Assembly: GCF_030580675.1 (NCBI RefSeq)
Contig: NZ_JAUQUB010000001.1
Location: 1,736,001 to 1,800,000, forward strand
Length of the DNA: 64,000 nucleotides
Source: Antiquaquibacter soli
Lineage (GTDB): Bacteria > Actinomycetota > Actinomycetes > Actinomycetales > Microbacteriaceae
Direction: 5' to 3'
Positions 8,161 to 17,880 of this stretch are shown piece by piece (position 1 is the stretch's first letter; each line of letters begins with the position of its first letter). The notes beneath the pieces were generated by a model that had not been told where the DNA came from, did no database searches, and was given only the letters and a program-made list of their open reading frames with translations. Both the position numbers and the translations under genes were made by a program.

Positions 8161-9527
8161 TTCCAGCCCTCCGACTCGGCGAGCGCCATGACATCGCCGA
8201 TGAGCGTGATCGAGCCGGTGACGACGACCGCTCGGCGCGGAGCCTGGGATGCCCAGATCCGCGCATCCTGGACCGCGAACTCGAGGCTCTCGAACGCCTG
8301 CACCGCGTGCTCGGGCGCGTCGCGGGCGACGAGGTCCGCGAGCCGGTCGGCCGGAATGGCGCGGTCGGAGCCCGACTGGGTCACGAAGAACGTCGAGGCC
8401 ACCGGGGCGAGTGCCGAGACGATGCCGTCGGCATCCTTATCCTGGAGGACACCCAGCACGATCGCGATCTCGTCGAACGTGAAGTAGGTGCGCAGCGCAT
8501 CGGCGAGCGCGAGCGCCCCGTGCGGGTTGTGGGCGGCATCCACGAGCACCGTCGGCTCCGTGCCGACGAGCTGGAGGCGCCCCGGCGAGGTCGCCGTCGC
8601 GAGGCCCTCTGCGAGCACGTCGCCGACGAGCGCTTGGCTGCCCTCGCCGAGGAAGGACTCCACGGCCGCGATCGCGAGCGCCGCGTTGTGGCCCTGGTGG
8701 TCGCCGTACAGGGGCAGGAAGAGGTCGCGGTACTCCCCCGCAATGCCGCGGACCGAGATGACCTGGCCTCCGACGGCCACCGTCGAGCTCTCGAGCGCGA
8801 ACGCCGTGCCCTCGACCTTGAGCGTGGACTCGGTGAGGTCGGCCGCCCGCTCGAGTTCGGCGAGCGCCTCGGGCACCTGGGCCGCCGAGACGACGCTCGC
8901 GACGGGCTTGATGATGCCCGCCTTCGTGCGCGCGATCTGCTGGATGCTCGACCCGAGCCGCTGGGTGTGGTCGAGGGCGATCGGCGCGAACACGGCGACC
9001 TGCCCGTCGGCCACGTTCGTGGAGTCCCACTCGCCGCCCATGCCGACCTCGACGACGGCGACATCGACGGGGGCGTCCGCGAACGCCGCGAACGCGAGCA
9101 CCGTGAACGCCTCGAAGTAGGTGAGGGGCTCCTCGCCGTTGTCGGCGAGCTCGGCATCCACAAGCTCGAGGAAGGGGCGGATGTCGGCCCAGTTGTCGGC
9201 GAACGCCCGGTTCGAGATGGGCTCGCCGTCGATCACGATGCGCTCGTTCGGTCGTACGAGGTGCGGGCTCGTCACGAGGCCGGTGCGCAGTCCATAGGCG
9301 CGCAGGATCGACTCGATCATCCGGCTCGTCGACGTCTTGCCGTTGGTGCCGGTGATGTGGATGATCGGGTAGCTGCGCTGCGGGTCGCCGAGCAGCTCGA
9401 CCGCGCGCCGAGTGGCGTTCAGCCGCGGCTGGGGCGCGGCCTCGCCGATGCGCTCGAGGAGTTCGGCGTAGGCGCGGTCGGCATCCTCCCGGTACTCCGA
9501 GTCATCGAGCTCGAATTCGTCAGACAT
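8157..9527 (-). CDS. folC: bifunctional folylpolyglutamate synthase / dihydrofolate synthase
   Basis: 456 residues of the Mur-ligase fold. The ATP-binding P-loop [13 protein letters not shown] is near residues 58-70, the metal and folate segment [11 protein letters not shown] follows, and the central region has [12 protein letters not shown] and [10 protein letters not shown]. It adds glutamate to dihydropteroate and extends folate polyglutamates in the cytoplasm. The start at 9527 overlaps the ileS stop by eight bases, so it is co-translated from the T-box-controlled transcript and isoleucine supply may therefore influence folate glutamylation (inference). Confidence 0.95.
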   Translation of the reverse strand: MSDEFELDDSEYREDADRAYAELLERIGEAAPQPRLNATRRAVELLGDPQRSYPIIHITGTNGKTSTSRMIESILRAYGLRTGLVTSPHLVRPNERIVIDGEPISNRAFADNWADIRPFLELVDAELADNGEEPLTYFEAFTVLAFAAFADAPVDVAVVEVGMGGEWDSTNVADGQVAVFAPIALDHTQRLGSSIQQIARTKAGIIKPVASVVSAAQVPEALAELERAADLTESTLKVEGTAFALESSTVAVGGQVISVRGIAGEYRDLFLPLYGDHQGHNAALAIAAVESFLGEGSQALVGDVLAEGLATATSPGRLQLVGTEPTVLVDAAHNPHGALALADALRTYFTFDEIAIVLGVLQDKDADGIVSALAPVASTFFVTQSGSDRAIPADRLADLVARDAPEHAVQAFESLEFAVQDARIWASQAPRRAVVVTGSITLIGDVMALAESEGWK

Positions 9528-12500
9528 CCACCGCTCCCGACTTCACGACGTCGATGACCAGTACACCAGCATTCGCGTACTGCCCGGAACCCACCGTCGT
9601 CCGGTGACCGCCTGCCTGGGCGGTGAGCGCTGCGGCAGCCTGCGGGTCGGCGCTGTGCTCGAACACGCTCGACACCGCGAGCGTCTCGCCCGCGATCATC
9701 TCCTCGAAGGCGGTGAGTGCGGCGAGGTCGTCCGCGTCGGCACCGGCGACGACGAGGCGGATGCGGTCGCTCACGTCGAGCCCGGCCGCCTTGCGGGTGT
9801 CCTGGATGGCTCGGATGACGTCGCGGGCGAGGCCCTCCGCCTCGAGCTCGGGTGTCGTGACCGTGTCCAGGACGACGAAGCCGCCGTCGCCGAGGAACGC
9901 GATCGCCGAGGCCGGGTCCGCCGCCTCGAGCACCATGTCGTACTCGCCATCGACGAGCTCGACACCGCCCGCGACGACCCGGTCGCCGTCGGCCGACCAG
10001 TCTCCGGCCTTCGCCGCCTGGATGACGCGCTGGACGTCCTTGCCGATCCGCGGGCCGAGCGCTCGCGCGTTGACCGTGAGCCGCCGGGAGATCCCGAAGG
10101 CGTCGACGGAGCCCTCCTCGAGGGGCACGACCGTGACCGACTTGAGGTTGAGCTCCTCGCGCAGGATCGCGTCGGCGCCGTCGAACAGCGGCGAGCTCGT
10201 CACCACGGTCAGTCCCGAGAGAGGAAGGCGCACGCGCAACCCCCGCGTCTTGCGCAGGGCAAGGCCCGCCGAAGCCACTTCGCGGACGGCATCCATCTGC
10301 GTCACGAGGCCGTGGTCCGCGGGGAACGACGTCGCGTCCGGCCAGTCGGTCAGGTGAACGCTCCGGCCTCCGGTGAGCCCCTGCCAGATCTCCTCGGCGA
10401 CGAGCGGCAGGAGTGGCGCCGCGACGCGCGTGACCGTCTCGAGCACGGTGTACAGCGTGTCGAACGCGTCCGTGCCGGCGCCGTCCCAGAAGCGGTCGCG
10501 GCTGCGGCGCACGTACCAGTTGGTGAGCACGTCGGCGAAGTCGCGCAGCTTCTCCGCCGCGAGCGGGCTGTCGAGGCCCTCGAGGTCTGCCGTGACCGCC
10601 TCGACGAGTTCGCGCGTCTTGGCGAGGATGTACCGGTCGAGGAGGTTCTCGGAGTCGGTGCGCCACGTCGCGGTGTAGTCCGAGGCGTTCGCGTACAGGG
10701 TGAAGAAGTAGTACGTGCTCCACAGCGGCAGGAGCAGCTGGCGCACGCCCTCGCGAATGCCCTCCTCCGTGACGATGAGGTTGCCGCCGCGGATCACGGA
10801 GCTCGACATGAGGAACCAGCGCATCGCATCCGCGCCGTCCCGGTCGAAGACCTCCGAGACGTCCGGGTAGTTGCGCAACGACTTCGACATCTTCTGCCCG
10901 TCGGAGCCGAGCACGATGCCGTGGCTGATGACGTTGGTGAACGCCGGCCGGTCGAAGAGCGCGGTCGAGAGGGCGTGCATCACGTAGAACCACCCCCGCG
11001 TCTGCCCGATGTACTCGACGATGAAGTCCGCAGGGTTGTGACTGTCGAACCAGTCCTGGTTCTCGAACGGGTAGTGCACTTGGGCGAACGGCATCGACCC
11101 GGAGTCGAACCACACGTCGAGCACGTCGGGGATGCGCCGCATCGTCGACTGGCCGCTCGGGTCGTCGGGGTTGGGCCGCGTCAACTCGTCGATGTAGGGG
11201 CGGTGGAGGTCCGTGGGGCGCACGCCGAAGTCGGCCTCGAGCTCGTCGAGAGAGCCGTAGACATCGACGCGCGGGTACTCCGGGTTGTCGCTCTTCCACA
11301 CCGGGATGGGGCTGCCCCAGTACCGGTTGCGGCTGATCGACCAGTCGCGCGCGTTGCCCACCCACTTGCCGAACTGGCCGTCCTTGACGTTCTCGGGCAC
11401 CCAGTTGATGTCCTGGTTGAGCTCGCCCATGCGCTCCTTGAACTCCGGCACGCGCACGAACCAGCTCGACACCGCCTTGTAGATGAGCGGGTTGCGGCAC
11501 CGCCAGCAGTGCGGGTACGAGTGCTCGTAGCTCGCCACGCGGAACAGCCGACCGTCGGCGCGGAGCTTCTGGGTGAGGGGCTTGTTCGCCTCGAACACCT
11601 GAAGGCCGGCGACATCCGTGATCATCGGAAGGAACTTGCCGCCGTCGTCGACAGAGAGGATGACCGGGATGCCCGCCTTCGCGGTCACCACCTGGTCGTC
11701 CTCGCCGTACGCGGGTGCCTGGTGCACGATGCCCGTGCCCTCGCCCGTCGCGACATAGTCGGCCACGAGGATCTGCCAGGCGTTCTCCATGCCCCACGCC
11801 TCGACGTCGGCGTAGTAGTCCCACAACCGCACGTAGCGCACGCCGTCGAGGTCGCGGCCCGGGATGCGACGCAGGATGGACTCGACCGCCTCCGTGGCGC
11901 TCGCGTAGCCGAGCTCCTTCGCGTACCCCCCGACCGTGTCGGCCGCGAGCAGGTACTCGGCCGCGCCGTCGACGAGGGGGCCCGAGCGCACGACGGCGTA
12001 CTCGATGTCCGGGCCGACCGCGAGCGCCGCGTTCGTCGGGAGCGTCCAGGGCGTCGTCGTCCAGGCGAGGGCGTTGACCCCCGTGAGCCCGAGCGCCTCC
12101 GCCTTCGGCCCGTCGAGGGGGAAGGTCACGGTGACGGCCTGGTCCTGGCGCATCTTGTAGACGTCGTCGTCCATGCGCAGCTCGTGGTTCGACAGGGGCG
12201 TCTCGTCGTGCCAGCAGTAGGGCAGCACGCGGAATCCCTCGTACGCGAGCCCCTTGCCGTACAGCTGTTTGAACGCCCAGATCACGGACTCCATGAAGGA
12301 GATGTCGAGCGTCTTGTAGTCGTTCTCGAAGTCGACCCAGCGCGCCTGCCGCGTGACGTAGCGCTCCCACTCCTCCGTGTAGCGCAGCACGGATGCCCGT
12401 GCCGCCTCGTTGAAGGCGGCGATGCCCATCTCCTCGATCTGGCGCTTCTCGTTGATGCCGAGCTGCTTCATCGCCTCGAGCTCGGCGGGGAGGCCGTGGG

Positions 12501-12780
12501 TGTCCCAGCCGAAGCGGCGGTGCACTTGCTTGCCGCGCATCGTCTGGAACCTCGGGAACAGGTCCTTCGCGTAGCCGGTGAGCAGGTGGCCGTAGTGCGG
12601 GAGGCCGTTCGCGAAGGGCGGGCCGTCGTAGAACACCCACTCCGGGGCACCCTCGCGCTGGTCGATGGACGCCCGGAAGGTGCCATCCTGCTTCCAGAAT
12701 TCGAGAATGCGCTTCTCGATCTCCGGGAATCGCGGCGAGGGGACGACTCCGTCGTCCGGCGTGTTCAGCGGGTAGCCCAT
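9520..12780 (-). CDS. ileS: isoleucyl-tRNA synthetase
   Basis: 1086 residues, the longer actinobacterial type. The class I HIGH motif appears as PHYGH (residues 61-65) and KMSKS starts near residue 630 ([12 protein letters not shown]). The editing domain lies between, with [17 protein letters not shown]. It charges tRNA-Ile and clears valine by editing. The ATG at 12780 is preceded by GGAGGAG, which lies in a hairpin of the T-box leader. It is the first gene of the ileS-folC-DUF4233-ndk operon. Confidence 0.97.
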   Translation of the reverse strand: MGYPLNTPDDGVVPSPRFPEIEKRILEFWKQDGTFRASIDQREGAPEWVFYDGPPFANGLPHYGHLLTGYAKDLFPRFQTMRGKQVHRRFGWDTHGLPAELEAMKQLGINEKRQIEEMGIAAFNEAARASVLRYTEEWERYVTRQARWVDFENDYKTLDISFMESVIWAFKQLYGKGLAYEGFRVLPYCWHDETPLSNHELRMDDDVYKMRQDQAVTVTFPLDGPKAEALGLTGVNALAWTTTPWTLPTNAALAVGPDIEYAVVRSGPLVDGAAEYLLAADTVGGYAKELGYASATEAVESILRRIPGRDLDGVRYVRLWDYYADVEAWGMENAWQILVADYVATGEGTGIVHQAPAYGEDDQVVTAKAGIPVILSVDDGGKFLPMITDVAGLQVFEANKPLTQKLRADGRLFRVASYEHSYPHCWRCRNPLIYKAVSSWFVRVPEFKERMGELNQDINWVPENVKDGQFGKWVGNARDWSISRNRYWGSPIPVWKSDNPEYPRVDVYGSLDELEADFGVRPTDLHRPYIDELTRPNPDDPSGQSTMRRIPDVLDVWFDSGSMPFAQVHYPFENQDWFDSHNPADFIVEYIGQTRGWFYVMHALSTALFDRPAFTNVISHGIVLGSDGQKMSKSLRNYPDVSEVFDRDGADAMRWFLMSSSVIRGGNLIVTEEGIREGVRQLLLPLWSTYYFFTLYANASDYTATWRTDSENLLDRYILAKTRELVEAVTADLEGLDSPLAAEKLRDFADVLTNWYVRRSRDRFWDGAGTDAFDTLYTVLETVTRVAAPLLPLVAEEIWQGLTGGRSVHLTDWPDATSFPADHGLVTQMDAVREVASAGLALRKTRGLRVRLPLSGLTVVTSSPLFDGADAILREELNLKSVTVVPLEEGSVDAFGISRRLTVNARALGPRIGKDVQRVIQAAKAGDWSADGDRVVAGGVELVDGEYDMVLEAADPASAIAFLGDGGFVVLDTVTTPELEAEGLARDVIRAIQDTRKAAGLDVSDRIRLVVAGADADDLAALTAFEEMIAGETLAVSSVFEHSADPQAAAALTAQAGGHRTTVGSGQYANAGVLVIDVVKSGAVDV

Positions 12781-12970
12781 CGGTCTCCTCCAGTGCGGTG
12801 CTTCGCACGAGGACGACCTGTCGGCCGCGGTACCACCCCGCTTGCCGGCACCCGCAGGCGCCGACCGCTCAATACTGCTGTGACGGGCTTACCCGTTCGG
12901 TTCTAGTGACCGCACCCGAGTGCTGTGCGGCGTTCTTCCGAAAGCTCCCCGGTGATGGCCGGATCGACGC
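12781..12970 (-). ncRNA. T-box leader of ileS (actinobacterial, translational type)
   Basis: Read on the minus strand. A very short stem I (CCGG at 12962-12959 with CCGG at 12952-12949) presents AUC, an Ile codon, at 12956-12954 in its loop. Further down are the GAACCGAACGGG stretch, and the T-box core TGGTACCGCGG at 12835-12825, whose bulge pairs with the uncharged tRNA end. The last element is a hairpin between GGTCGTCCTC (12818-12809) and GAGGAGACC (12790-12782), nine base pairs with one bulge, which covers the Shine-Dalgarno sequence. There is no U-tract terminator. Control is therefore of translation: uncharged tRNA-Ile should free the ribosome site. Confidence 0.93.
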
Positions 12971-12973
12971 TGG

Positions 12974-13954
12974 TCAAGACATCGTACCGCGTCGCGCGAC
13001 GAGTGAGTTGAGCAGTGCCGCGCCGGTGCGCGCGTCGTCGACCGTAACGACGAACACCCTGCCGCTGCGGCGCCGAACCTCGAGGCCGTCACCGCGTCGC
13101 GTGACCACGCCGAACCGACCCGGGCCGCCCCAGCGCAGGCCCCAGCCCCCGAAGTCGCGCACGGGCTCCACCTCGACGAGAGACGCGCTGTCGACGTCGG
13201 CGAGCGGGATGCGGAAGCGCGGGATGCCCACGGCCGACCGCACCTCTAATCCCTCCTCGGTGACGCGCACCCGCCAGAACAGGGTCGCGGCCACCAGCAG
13301 GGCGATGACGAGGAGGAGTGCTCCGTACACGAGCGTGACCGGCAGCGGGGCGGAGAGGGCCAGCGACACGACACCCACCACGGTCACGAGGGCGAGTGTG
13401 CCGACGGCGAAGACCGCGAGCACCCCGGACGGCTCCATCCGCTGCATCCAGACCGCCCGCTCCGTCGCCCCGAGCGGGAGCGTCTCCGGGGTCACGCGAG
13501 TGTCGTCCAGGGGCGTCGCGGCGGGGAGGACGAACCACGCGCCCACGCCGAGCGCGAGGCCGCCGAGGGTTCCGCCGAGCGGCAGGAGCTCGACGCCGGG
13601 CGCGGCCGCCGCGTCATCCAGGCCGCGCTGCATCCACAGCGAGCCCGCGAGCGTCACCGTGAGCAGGACGGAGAGGAAGGGCGACGTGGCGACGACGAGC
13701 CGCTGCACGATGCTGAGTCCCTTCCCGCGAGCAGCCACGAGGGCGAACGCCGAGTAGGCGAGCACGAGGACAACGAGGAGGAGAAGGGAGGGCCAGGCTG
13801 GCCCGAAGCCGTCGGGAGCTCCCGAAGCGCCCCAGTGGATCGCGACCGGGTCCGGCAGGTCGGGAAGCGCCAGCACGATGAGCAGCGCGCCGCCGAGGGC
13901 GATGACCGCCGGGACGACGACGGCGACGAGGAGGATGCGGGTGCGGTCTGCCAT
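12974..13954 (-). CDS. DUF1648 domain-containing membrane protein
   Basis: 326 residues with about seven membrane helices. The N-terminal DUF1648 signature DLPDPVAIHWGASGAPDGFG follows the first helix. The C-terminal part is a soluble, beta-rich domain (RVTEEGLEVRSAVGIPRFR) of bacterial-PH type. DUF1648 proteins are commonly paired with a YtrA-type GntR repressor, as here: the GntR gene ends four bases upstream. The role is unknown; Bacillus relatives respond to cell-envelope stress. The ileS T-box begins right after its stop codon. Confidence 0.82.
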   Translation of the reverse strand: MADRTRILLVAVVVPAVIALGGALLIVLALPDLPDPVAIHWGASGAPDGFGPAWPSLLLLVVLVLAYSAFALVAARGKGLSIVQRLVVATSPFLSVLLTVTLAGSLWMQRGLDDAAAAPGVELLPLGGTLGGLALGVGAWFVLPAATPLDDTRVTPETLPLGATERAVWMQRMEPSGVLAVFAVGTLALVTVVGVVSLALSAPLPVTLVYGALLLVIALLVAATLFWRVRVTEEGLEVRSAVGIPRFRIPLADVDSASLVEVEPVRDFGGWGLRWGGPGRFGVVTRRGDGLEVRRRSGRVFVVTVDDARTGAALLNSLVARRGTMS

Positions 13955-13958
13955 GGGA

Positions 13959-14306
13959 TCACCAGGCCTCTCGGATCATGGCGCTCACGGCGCCGGGGGT
14001 CAGCTCGAGCCGTTTGGCCTCGGCGACGATGGTGTCGATGTCCCTCGCGAGGGCGCTGTAGTCGCGGGCGCGGTCGGTCACGACGGCGCCACGACCGCGA
14101 CGCAGTTCGATGAACCCCTCGTCGCGAAGCTCCTGGTACGCCCGCAGGACCGTGTGGATATTGATGTCGAGCGCTACCGCGAGGTCCCGAGCGGCGGGAA
14201 GCCGCTCGTTCACCGCGACACGGCCTGAGAGGATCGCGCCACGGATGCTCGCCGCGAGCTGCTCGAAGAGCGGGCTGGACGACCCGGGGTCAACGGTGAA
14301 GAGCAT
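13959..14306 (-). CDS. GntR family (YtrA-type) transcriptional regulator
   Basis: 115 residues: an N-terminal winged helix (PLFEQLAASIRGAILSGRV, then RLPAARDLAVALDINIHTV and LRAYQELRDEGFIELRRGRG) and only a short C-terminal helix, the layout of the YtrA subfamily. It probably represses itself and the downstream DUF1648 gene. A perfect 9-5-9 inverted repeat lies in the promoter. The ATG is six bases after TAGAAT, so the transcript is probably leaderless. Confidence 0.9.
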   Translation of the reverse strand: MLFTVDPGSSSPLFEQLAASIRGAILSGRVAVNERLPAARDLAVALDINIHTVLRAYQELRDEGFIELRRGRGAVVTDRARDYSALARDIDTIVAEAKRLELTPGAVSAMIREAW

Positions 14307-14312
14307 GTGTCT

Positions 14313-14341
14313 ATTCTATTGTTATAGAAGAACTATAACAA
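14313..14341 (-). promoter_or_regulatory. promoter with operator of the GntR-DUF1648 operon
   Basis: The -10 box is TAGAAT (14318-14313), six bases before the ATG. Seventeen bases upstream is TTGTTA (14341-14336), a -35 box. The inverted repeat TTGTTATAG-AAGAA-CTATAACAA (14319-14341) fills exactly the -35 box and the spacer, so a bound dimer would block RNA polymerase. Confidence 0.8.
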
Positions 14342-14564
14342 GCTCCCGACGCGACACGACACGATCCGGTCACGAATACCAGCGCGAGCCGTGACAGCAG
14401 ACAGAATGAGTCGGTGCAGTACCGAGCAGCGGAGGACATCGTCGTCCCGACGACACACCCCCAATCCGCTCCGGCGCCCTCCCTGGCGTCGTGGTCTGCG
14501 CTCAGTTCGGCGCTAGAACCCGTCGCGCCCCAGCCGCCCGAGCCGCCCAGCGGCCCAGACGACC

Positions 14565-15770
14565 ATGGAGACGACGGACGTGCCGACAACGATGACGACT
14601 GACCCCTTCCCTGACCGCGCCGACGCGGTGCGCTCCCTCGCAGCCGAACTCGGCTGGACCGCGATCGCGGTTCGTCTCGCGAGCCTCGACGCTCGCGGGG
14701 ACTCCTTCGTCACCGGCCACGTCGTCGACGTCGTCGACGGGGACGGCAGCCCGCGACAGCACACGGTCTACCTCGAGGGCGAGCTCGACTCCCCCGAGTC
14801 CGGATACCCCGTCGAGAGCGCCGCAGGCGAGCGCCTCACCGCGTGGCTCTACCCCGCCGACCCCGCGCTGCCTGCGCTCGCAACCGCCGTGACCCCCGAA
14901 ACCGCCGCCGCGCTCGTCTCGCCGTTGGGCCTCGAGCCGGAGCAGCTCGAGATGGATGTGCTCTCGTATCGCGCGGGCAGGCGGGCGGTCATCCGGGCCA
15001 CAACCCCGAGCGGCACGGTGTTCCTCAAGGTCGTGGGGCCGCACCGCGTGGAGGCCATCCGGGAGCGGCATGCGATGTGGCGGGAGCACGGCATCCCCGT
15101 GCCCGCAGTTCGATCGTGGGACTCCGACGGGATGCTCGTGCTCGACCCCCTCGTCGGCTCCGAGATCATCGGGATGCTCGACCGACTGCCCGGTGACGAC
15201 GGACTCGTGTCCGCGGTGTGCGAGCTCTCCCGGCGCATCGCCGGGGTGCCCTCCACCGAGCCCGCCCGCCCGTCGCTGGCGCACCGAATCGACTGGTATC
15301 GCGGACGACTCGCGCAGCTGGCCCCCGAGCACGAGTCTCGGACGCATTCCGTGTGCGACATCGTCGCACTCACCCTCGCCGCCGCCCCCGCGGCACCGGC
15401 GCCCGTGACGATCCACGGCGACCTGCACCTCGCCCAGCTCTTCGCTCTCCGCGACGACCCGCTGACGGTCACCGGTGTCCTCGACATCGACACCGCCGGA
15501 CTCGGCGACCCGGCTGATGACGCCGGGGCACTCGTGGCGCACCTCCTGGCGTCGGCGGACCTGACCGAGCGCACCGTCGGAGCGCCTGCCGCGCGACGCG
15601 CCCGCGGACTCGCGCTCTCGTTCGTCGAGGCGTGGGACGACAATCCGGATGCGGCACTCGCCATCCGGGCGCGAGCGATCGCCGCGACCCACTTGCTCGG
15701 TCACGGCCTGTCGGGCTCGCTCGAGGCGCACCGGTGCCTCGAACTCGCGGAGTCGATGCTGCGGGACTGA
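14565..15770 (+). CDS. APH-fold phosphotransferase
   Basis: 401 residues. The C-terminal half is an aminoglycoside/choline kinase fold: catalytic loop IHGDLHLAQLF (the usual Asn after HGD is Gln here) and metal-binding DIDTAGLGDPADD. A segment with TVFLKVV supplies the ATP-binding Lys. The N-terminal 110 residues form a separate beta-rich region like the cap of maltokinase-type kinases. The substrate is unknown; many such proteins phosphorylate sugars or metabolites rather than antibiotics. The ATG at 14565 lacks a clear ribosome site; another ATG at 14592 is possible. Confidence 0.75.
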   Translation: METTDVPTTMTTDPFPDRADAVRSLAAELGWTAIAVRLASLDARGDSFVTGHVVDVVDGDGSPRQHTVYLEGELDSPESGYPVESAAGERLTAWLYPADPALPALATAVTPETAAALVSPLGLEPEQLEMDVLSYRAGRRAVIRATTPSGTVFLKVVGPHRVEAIRERHAMWREHGIPVPAVRSWDSDGMLVLDPLVGSEIIGMLDRLPGDDGLVSAVCELSRRIAGVPSTEPARPSLAHRIDWYRGRLAQLAPEHESRTHSVCDIVALTLAAAPAAPAPVTIHGDLHLAQLFALRDDPLTVTGVLDIDTAGLGDPADDAGALVAHLLASADLTERTVGAPAARRARGLALSFVEAWDDNPDAALAIRARAIAATHLLGHGLSGSLEAHRCLELAESMLRD

Positions 15771-15801
15771 CGCCCTGCCGGGGAATGAACCGAGCGACCC
15801 C

Positions 15802-15807
15802 TAGGCT
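15802..15807 (+). promoter_or_regulatory. -10 box close to the MFS start
   Basis: TAGGCT lies nine bases before the GTG at 15817, leaving a leader of at most two or three bases. Confidence 0.5.
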
Positions 15808-15816
15808 TGAGTACTT

Positions 15817-17130
15817 GTGACCATCACCGATAGTGGCAAAGTGCCAACCACATCGCCCTCCTCGGTCCGGACCTCCCGCAAGGTCGTCTGGGCATCGTTC
15901 GTCGGGACCGCTCTCGAGTCCTACGACTTCTACGTCTTCGCGTACTTCGCCGCCTTCTTCATCGGGCCGCTCTTCTTCGAGCCGCTCGGCGTCTTCGGCG
16001 GGGCGCTCGCGGGCTTCCTCTCGATCGCGATCGCCTTCGTGGTCCGCCCCATCGGCGCCATCATCTTCGGCCACCTCGGGGACCGACTCGGTCGCCGCGG
16101 GACGCTCATCGTCACGATCACCCTCATGGGCGTCGCGACGGGGCTCATCGGAGTGCTGCCCACCTACGACTCGGTGGGATGGCTCGCCGCGGTCCTGCTG
16201 ATCATTCTGCGGATCGCCCAGGGGCTCTCCCTCGGCGGCGAGTGGGGCGGGGCCATCCTCCTCGCCACCGAGCACTCGGAGGAGAGCAAGCGCGGCTTCT
16301 ATGCCGCGATCCCGCAGCTCGGCTCGCCGGTCGGCTCGATCCTCTCTGCGACGCTCTTCATCGTGATGACGCTCTCGGTGAGCACGGAGGACATGGTGGC
16401 GTGGGGATGGCGCATCCCCTTCCTCACCGCGATCCCGTTGCTGGCCGTCTCGCTGTACCTGCGCTGGTCGATCGAGGAGACGCCCGTCTTCAAGCGGATC
16501 GACCAGGAGGGCCTCAAGCCGCGCGTGCCGCTGCTCGCGGTGTTCCGCGCCCAGCCCGTCGCGCTCGTCGTCGCGATCGGCGCCGCGCTGCTCGGGATCG
16601 GGTCGTACTCGCTCATGAACACGTACACGATCAACTACGGCACGACCGCGCTGGGCTTCAGCTTCCAGGACCTTCTCGTCGCGACCACGATCGGCGGGCT
16701 CCTGCAGCTCGTGACCATTCCGCTGTTCGGCGCGTGGGCCAACCGCATCGGATCGGCGCGAGTGGTCGCGATCGGCGCGATCGGCACGCTCCTCGTGACG
16801 TTCCCGATGTACTTCCTGCTGCAGTTCGCGACGTTCCCGATCCTCGTGGCGACGATGATCATCGGCGGCATCCTGCCGACACTCAGCTGGGCCGCGCTCG
16901 GCGGGCTCATGAACGACCTCTTCGAGCACCGCTTCGGCTACTCGGCGCTGTCGTTCGCCTACTCCATCGCGGCGACGCTCACCGCGTTCGTGCCCACCAT
17001 CACGCTCCTGCTCGCCGAGGCGACGGACACGGCGTGGTGGCACCCGGGCATCGTGCTCGCCGTTCTCTCCGCGCTGACCCTCGTGTCGGCGATCGCGGCG
17101 GCGCGGATGCGGCGGCCGTCCGCGCTCTGA
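15817..17130 (+). CDS. MFS transporter, MHS (metabolite:H+ symporter) family
   Basis: 437 residues with twelve predicted helices. The MHS-type opening FVGTALESYDFYVF, the loop 2-3 motif GHLGDRLGRRGTL, and LSLGGEWGGAILLATEH in helix 4 place it with ProP, citrate and shikimate type symporters. The central loop holds EETPVFKRI. The substrate cannot be told from sequence; a carboxylate or betaine is likely for the family. It starts with GTG just after a TAGGCT box and stands alone. Confidence 0.88.
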   Translation: MTITDSGKVPTTSPSSVRTSRKVVWASFVGTALESYDFYVFAYFAAFFIGPLFFEPLGVFGGALAGFLSIAIAFVVRPIGAIIFGHLGDRLGRRGTLIVTITLMGVATGLIGVLPTYDSVGWLAAVLLIILRIAQGLSLGGEWGGAILLATEHSEESKRGFYAAIPQLGSPVGSILSATLFIVMTLSVSTEDMVAWGWRIPFLTAIPLLAVSLYLRWSIEETPVFKRIDQEGLKPRVPLLAVFRAQPVALVVAIGAALLGIGSYSLMNTYTINYGTTALGFSFQDLLVATTIGGLLQLVTIPLFGAWANRIGSARVVAIGAIGTLLVTFPMYFLLQFATFPILVATMIIGGILPTLSWAALGGLMNDLFEHRFGYSALSFAYSIAATLTAFVPTITLLLAEATDTAWWHPGIVLAVLSALTLVSAIAAARMRRPSAL

Positions 17131-17171
17131 ATCGCGTTCGCATCCTGTTGTCCCGGGCGGGGACGGCCCCC

Positions 17172-17177
17172 TAGGCT
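17172..17177 (+). promoter_or_regulatory. probable -10 box of the Pro/Thr-rich protein gene
   Basis: TAGGCT followed by a leader of about 42 bases to the ATG at 17226, which has a GGGGACC ribosome site. Unlike its neighbours this gene keeps a leader. Confidence 0.45.
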
Positions 17178-17225
17178 GTCCTCGTCCGGGGCACTCCCGG
17201 TTCGCGACCACAGCACGGGGACCAG

Positions 17226-17870
17226 ATGAGCGACGACACTCCGACCCAGCGGTTCGACCAGCAGCCGGCCGAGGATGCACCCACCGAGCTGCTCCCGCAG
17301 ACCGACGCCGCACCTGCCGAAGCCGGCACCGTCGAGACGCCGCGCGAGCGGTCATCCCGGCGCACCATCATCATCCTCGCCTCGGTGGGCGGGGCGCTCC
17401 TCATCGCGCTCATCATCCTGCTGATCCTGCTGCTCACGCGCGGCGGCTCCCCCGCGCCCGCGCCGACCGGCTCGCCGACGCCCACACCGACGGCGAGCTC
17501 CGCGACCCCCACCCCGTCGCCCACGCCGACCCCCACCCCCACGCCGACCCCGACGCCGACACAGACGGTCGCGCCGCCCCCGCCGCCGCCCGCTCCGCTG
17601 ATCTCCTCGTACAGCGCGTCCACGACGTCGGTGAACTGCGACGGGCAGGACTCGGTGCCGGTGACCTTCAGCTGGGCGGCGACCGGCGACACGCTGTGGT
17701 TCGGCGTCGGCACGACGAACGCGAAGAACGAGCCGTACAGCGAGTTCCCGCTCAACTACACGATGGACTTCGACTACCAGTGCGGCCAGTCCTCCGGGCA
17801 GCAGATCTACACGATCACCGTCCAGGACGGGTCCGACGTCGAGAGCCAGACGATCACGATCCGCGAGTAG
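17226..17870 (+). CDS. membrane-anchored Pro/Thr-rich protein with C-terminal beta domain
   Basis: 214 residues. A charged cytoplasmic N-terminus of about 48 residues is followed by one membrane helix (48-72), a Pro/Thr linker (about 75-125, mostly PT repeats ending in a Pro run) and an extracellular Ig-like domain with two Cys (in SVNCDGQDS and DYQCGQSS) that could form a disulfide. Such linkers span the cell wall and are often glycosylated. The function is unknown. Its TAG stop is part of the -10 box of the next gene. Confidence 0.75.
   Translation: MSDDTPTQRFDQQPAEDAPTELLPQTDAAPAEAGTVETPRERSSRRTIIILASVGGALLIALIILLILLLTRGGSPAPAPTGSPTPTPTASSATPTPSPTPTPTPTPTPTPTQTVAPPPPPPAPLISSYSASTTSVNCDGQDSVPVTFSWAATGDTLWFGVGTTNAKNEPYSEFPLNYTMDFDYQCGQSSGQQIYTITVQDGSDVESQTITIRE
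17461..17590 (+). repeat. low-complexity Pro-Thr coding repeat
   Basis: Tandem CCGACG/CCCACC-type codons encode alternating Pro and Thr and end in a Pro run. It is an imperfect in-frame repeat that is prone to length change, not a CRISPR array. Confidence 0.75.
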
Positions 17871-17873
17871 CCT
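17868..17873 (+). promoter_or_regulatory. -10 box that contains a stop codon
   Basis: TAGCCT begins with the TAG stop of the preceding gene, and seven bases later is the ATG at 17881. Confidence 0.6.
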
Positions 17874-17880
17874 CGGGGAG

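Noticed and set aside
9604-12906. An 1100-codon open frame antisense to ileS
   Set aside because: A mirror of the ileS codon pattern; no family features and no promoter or ribosome site.
17461-17590. A short tandem repeat that could be a CRISPR or minisatellite
   Set aside because: It is the in-frame Pro-Thr linker of a membrane protein; there are no spacers.
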